Shown piece by piece: positions 60,686 through 64,000 of a stretch of 64,000 bases of DNA. Every line of letters starts with the position of its first letter. Position 1 is the stretch's first letter. The position numbers and the translations under genes were made by a program. The DNA is from Platerodrilus igneus (lineage: Eukaryota > Arthropoda > Insecta > Coleoptera > Lycidae), in assembly GCA_036346225.1 (NCBI GenBank), contig JARFIW010000139.1, positions 4,774,001 to 4,838,000 of the forward strand, written 5' to 3'. The notes beneath the pieces are model-generated. The model saw only the letters and a program-made list of their open reading frames with translations. It made no database searches and was not told the DNA's origin.

Positions 60686-61348
60686 TTATTTATTTCTAAC
60701 TTCCCCCATATCACTCTTAAATCTGGGTCCTTTTAATCTATATTTTTCAATCATATTTTTATCTATAAATATGCCCTTCGTGCTGATTTGATATCCCAGA
60801 AATTTAACTCTATCTTGAAAGAATTCGCACTTCTTTAAATTTAACCTTAAACCTGCTATATTTAATTCTAATAATATTCTTTCTAAATGAACTAAGTGTT
60901 GTTCCACACCATCACTAAATATTAACACGTCATCCACGTAGTGGATACAAAATTCCTCATACGGTCCCAAAATATTCTGCATCGCCTTCACCAATGCAGC
61001 CGTACTCGAGGACAAACCAATCGGGACCACCCTAAATTGGTATAATTTTCCTTCTATCGAAAAACCCGTATATTTCCTTGATTCTCGCGCTAATGGAATC
61101 AAACAAAATGAACTTTTTAAATATAATCTACTATAAATTTTCCTATTACCTATTTTCCCTAATATTCTATCTATCTTTGGTGGACAATTATATTGCGGCT
61201 TCGTTCGCTTATTAATCTCACTTGTATCTATACATAACTTAATACTATTATCCCTTTTATTTACGACGACTACTAATAAATTCACAAAATTCGTACTGGA
61301 GCTCTCTATAATACCTTCACGTAACATTTCCTCAATTTTTTCCTTCAC
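60686..61348 (-). pseudogene. pol: reverse transcriptase fragment of the second provirus
   Basis: The 220-residue open frame spans the N-terminal RT region (EGIIESSSTNFVNLLVVVVNKRD), palm and the YVDD box (residues 137-140, intact). It ends FLGYQISTKGI, then a non-RT tail and stop. Motif A normally reads (K/T)LDLKSG; here it is RLYLKSS, so the first catalytic aspartate is a tyrosine (about residue 76). RNase H and integrase are missing: only about 300 bases separate this from the LTR. Upstream (61350-61620) the RT-protease linker is out of frame. Non-functional, from an internally deleted copy. Confidence 0.9.
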
Positions 61349-61620
61349 TCTATTTCCATATATATTTTACTGTTAAACGGTTCCTTATTTATTATTTCTA
61401 ACTTGTGCACATAACCCGTGGCAATTCTCGACTTCGACCCCATTAATTCTGAATGCTTATTCAATAATATATTCACCCTATTTCTTAAATCATCTGGACA
61501 CTTAATATCTTCATTTTCATTACACCCATTATTTATCTCTTCACTAAACTGATTAATATTTACGCAGTCGTCTTCTATTACTATATTCCCCTCTTCATAC
61601 CATTTAATATATTTCCCATT

Positions 61621-62121
61621 TCACTCAATCTCTTTGCATTCCGCATTTATCTTCAACCCCAACTTATCTATCATATTCATCCCAAATATAACATCTATCT
61701 TCAGTCCAGGTACTACCATAAACTCATTTTCCCATATTTTATCCCCCATTTCACATCTCAGAATTACCATTTCATTTATTACACTAAATCTCTTATTATT
61801 TGGTGCCACTAAATTACACCTCGCTATAGCTATCGCTTTATCCCCCAATTTTTCTCGTTTAACAAACTCTTCCGCAACAAGTGATGCTTCTGCTCCAGTA
61901 TCAATTAACACTTTAACCATTCTATCTTCCACCTTTAAATTAATTATTGGTAATAAGTTTCTTTCAAATCTTCCTAATTCATTATCCATTTCATATTTAA
62001 TAGACTCGCGCTGATTTCTGTATCTGTTAATTCGTAGAATTTTCCTTGGTTCGTCCGTACTCAAAAATCCTGATTTCGCATCGAAGGTCCTGCCTGACTC
62101 ATTATCCCTGTATCTGTGCAA
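61621..62121 (-). CDS. retroviral-type aspartic protease region of the second provirus
   Basis: A 166-residue frame with the aspartic protease core VKVLIDTGAEASLV (catalytic Asp about residue 74) and the C-terminal VIFGMNMIDKLGL motif. The protease cuts gag-pol. The frame starts inside the end of gag (62061-62121 overlap), fitting gag-pol frameshifting. The core looks intact, but the flanking gag and RT are broken, so it is unlikely to be expressed as part of a working polyprotein. Confidence 0.85.
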   Translation of the reverse strand: MHRYRDNESGRTFDAKSGFLSTDEPRKILRINRYRNQRESIKYEMDNELGRFERNLLPIINLKVEDRMVKVLIDTGAEASLVAEEFVKREKLGDKAIAIARCNLVAPNNKRFSVINEMVILRCEMGDKIWENEFMVVPGLKIDVIFGMNMIDKLGLKINAECKEIE

Positions 62122-63411
62122 TTCGTATTTCTCATTTCCATACTATTAACATTTCTAGCTTGCGTCCGTCGATCATCATGTTCCTGTCTATTTATTCCCC
62201 TATTATTATAATTTCCCTCATGATTCGTTCTCTCCATTCGTTGCCTTGGTATCTGACCAGTATCCCTGTTTTGCCTAAAATCATTATTAAAGTTTCCATC
62301 GTTCCCCCTATTAAAATTTCTTCCGCGATCATAATTATAACTGTTCCTTCTATAATTATTCCGAGTCTCATCATTATTCCTTATAAAATTCGTGCGTCGA
62401 TCCCTAACATTATTTTCAATTTCATAATCTTTTTCCAAATCATCATATCTCTGCAAATAATCAATAAACGTATCTCTATCCACTATATTTTGCGTCGTTA
62501 TGTATCGCTTTACTTCAGCGTTAAAATGACTTGCTAAATACCTTATAATAATTTTATCTTCTAAAGGAGGATCCAATTGCTTCGCTACAGTAAATTTCTC
62601 AATCGCATATGATTCTCGCGTTATCCCTTTCGCCGAATCATATCTTCCCATAATTAAGTCACTTCGAATTCGATTTTGCTGATTGTCATTCCAGAATTGA
62701 CGTAAAATTTGCTTTCAAACTGTTCAAACGTTTCTATTTCACTCTCAACTAAATTGTACCATCTTTCAGCATTCCTCTTAATATTGCCCTAATCAAATTT
62801 AATTTCATTAATTCATCTGTAGATCCCTGTATCAACATTTTAAAATTTTTCAGAAATATCTTAGGATTCAATTTTCCGTCCCCGTAAAATTTCGTAAACT
62901 GTTCTATTGAAAGATTCGTTTGCATTAGCTTAATTGGTTCCCTATTAAAATTTATTGGATTGCTTTTTAAATTATTTATTTCTTGATTTATTGATCTAAA
63001 TTCCGTTTCGCAATTTTCTTCAATTTCTCCTAATTTAATATTTAAATTCGTAATTTTATTGTTGGCCTCACTTTCGTACCCTTCTTGTTTCGTTTTAATT
63101 AAAGAAATATGATCCCATAATCCGTCTATTTCCTCAGAAGCTCTCCCAATTTTTACATTCAACTGTGCTTTAATCTCCGCGACATTGTGGTTTGTTTCTT
63201 TCAGTCCATCACTAAGAATTTTGATTTGATTCCCTAATTTCTCATTATTTTCCTCCATTTTTGTTTTAACTGTATTTATGGCTTGTTCACTCCTGTCCAT
63301 TTTATCATTTAATGCCATTAAAATATCCAACATTTTGGTTTCTTGTGAAGTTCGCCTTTCTTCACTCAAATTTCTCTCCAACGTTATGTTTTCTTGGGAT
63401 CCTTTCTCCAT
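62061..63411 (-). pseudogene. gag: gag of the second provirus, two frameshifts
   Basis: The N-terminal frame (63411-62749) starts MEKGSQENITLERN. Residues about 25-165 form a long heptad-rich coiled coil (Lys/Glu/Asn), then a capsid-like region (FTKFYGDGKLNPKIFLKNFKML). Between 62749 and 62690 two shifts occur (TFEQFESKF in one frame, FWNDNQQNRIRSDLIMGRYD in another). The C-terminal frame (62651-62061) continues with capsid-type KGITRESYAIEKFTVAKQL and an Arg/Asn/Gly-rich tail with RG and NF repeats in place of a CCHC knuckle. An N-terminal coiled coil of this size is unusual for Ty3/gypsy gag and resembles long-LTR insect elements such as Osvaldo or Ulysses by layout only. Confidence 0.8.
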
Positions 63412-63643
63412 TTTGAAATTACTATTTTTACTCTAAACTTTTAAATACTAAATAAATCTACCTAACTTTAATTACTGTACAAATTTCTCTATTTTTCCTT
63501 TAATTGAAACTTTTCAAATCCCCGGTTTAGTTTAATTTATTTATTTGAATCTCGCAATCGTATTTTAAAATTTATTTTTAATTTAATTCACGCCTCTTAA
63601 TCTCAGGTTATTTTATTGTGGTTTAATTCATGCCTTAATTCGC
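63412..63643 (-). other. short leader of the second provirus
   Basis: AT-rich untranslated sequence between the primer site and the gag start; nothing else seen. Confidence 0.6.
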
Positions 63644-63663
63644 GCCCTAACGTTGGTGCGACA
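63644..63663 (-). promoter_or_regulatory. primer binding site of the second provirus, tRNA-Lys-like but diverged
   Basis: On the minus strand TGTCGCACCAACGTTAGGGC lies seven bases after the LTR end. It differs from TGGCGCCCAACGTGGGGC by a few substitutions and small insertions. Confidence 0.6.
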
Positions 63664-63812
63664 TCTTTATTGCTGTACTATTAAATTCTCATCATGCCCC
63701 TACGTTGGGCTGTTATCTTTATTGCTATAATATTGGATACTCAAACCCCCTTCGTTGAGCTGCCACCTTTATTGCTATGCTATTCGAATAATTATCATGC
63801 CCCGACTTTGTG
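63651..63812 (-). repeat. tandem LTR-end/primer-site-like units, about 50 bp each
   Basis: Read on the plus strand, four starts (63651, 63703, 63753, 63802; periods 52, 50, 49) have the form CGTTGGGCTGTTATCTTTATTGCTRTANTA. Read on the sense strand, each unit is an LTR-like end (..TAGCA), AATAAAG and a CAACGTAGGGGC stretch like the lysine primer site. The same array is present at the 3' LTR (58518-58660). Confidence 0.75.
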
Positions 63813-64000
63813 TTGCATTATTTATTTTCTATATTCTAAATTATTGGACCACCATTTTAATATTCACGATTAAGTGTAATTATTTCCTCCTCCAGCTGTT
63901 TTCTTAATATCGCTATCAACTGGACTTTATCTGTAAACAACTCTATCTACCAATGGCAAAATTCGATCGTTACCGCCTTGCGACTTATCACTTTCCTGCT
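63671..64000 (-). repeat. 5' LTR of the second provirus, cut by the window edge
   Basis: 330 bases nearly identical to 58518-58847, differing by only a few bases near 63961 to 63968. High identity implies a comparatively recent insertion, although the internal region is decayed. Confidence 0.9.

Noticed and set aside
61634..62537. Plus-strand frames of 126 and 163 codons
   Set aside because: Antisense shadows of the gag and protease regions, rich in Ile/Ser as expected from A-rich coding on the other strand.
1..64000. CRISPR arrays, bacterial operons, rRNA genes or complete tRNA genes
   Set aside because: None seen. The tandem repeats lack spacer structure, and the tRNA-like pieces are primer-derived fragments or SINE boxes without a full cloverleaf.

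Overview
This is an AT-rich, gene-poor stretch of an arthropod nuclear genome, almost certainly an insect. The evidence is one intron-bearing host exon, that of a TAB2/TAB3-type adaptor, set in a mass of decayed transposable elements of types usual in insects: errantivirus-like and other Ty3/gypsy elements, a Penelope-like element, a hAT transposon, a Jockey/CR1-type LINE and a SWIM/YqaJ transposon-type gene. I cannot fix the species.

Layout. Bases 1-8162 hold a minus-strand errantivirus-like provirus of the 17.6/297/ZAM kind: env (cut by the window edge), pol, a -1 frameshift site, gag, a 2-kb leader with tandem repeats, a tRNA-Ser-type primer site and the 5' LTR. Bases 8163-15060 are intergenic DNA with dispersed repeats, a CA microsatellite and a 98-bp palindrome. 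Bases 15060-24986 are a row of long LTR-like copies, several separated by (TA)n tracts; one carries a U6 snRNA fragment. Bases 25030-44960 are mostly featureless AT-rich DNA with relics: an integrase C-terminus, a SWIM/YqaJ gene, a ~165-bp satellite, and a hAT transposase interrupted by a LINE fragment.

Bases 45007-46124 are the only convincing host coding exon (CUE domain of a TAK1-binding protein, minus strand), with visible splice acceptor and donor. The rest of that gene should lie in exons I could not recognise or outside the window.

Bases 48882-64000 are almost wholly mobile DNA whose pieces meet at (TA)n tracts: a 0.5-kb palindrome, a 3.2-kb head-to-head inverted pair of 5'-truncated Penelope-like elements, three LTR-like copies, and a minus-strand Ty3/gypsy provirus with 1.86-kb LTRs, gag, protease and a broken reverse transcriptase but no RNase H or integrase.

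The most unusual observation is that the long-LTR family (up to seven solo-like copies plus the provirus) sits in (TA)n tracts, has TGCTATGATA-type inverted termini, and carries near its sense 3' end a segment complementary to the 5' end of tRNA-Lys. The provirus primer site and a tandem array at its LTR end resemble the complement of the 3' end of the same tRNA. This suggests repeated capture of primer tRNA sequence into the LTR. All family assignments come from reading motifs by eye; no database search was possible.
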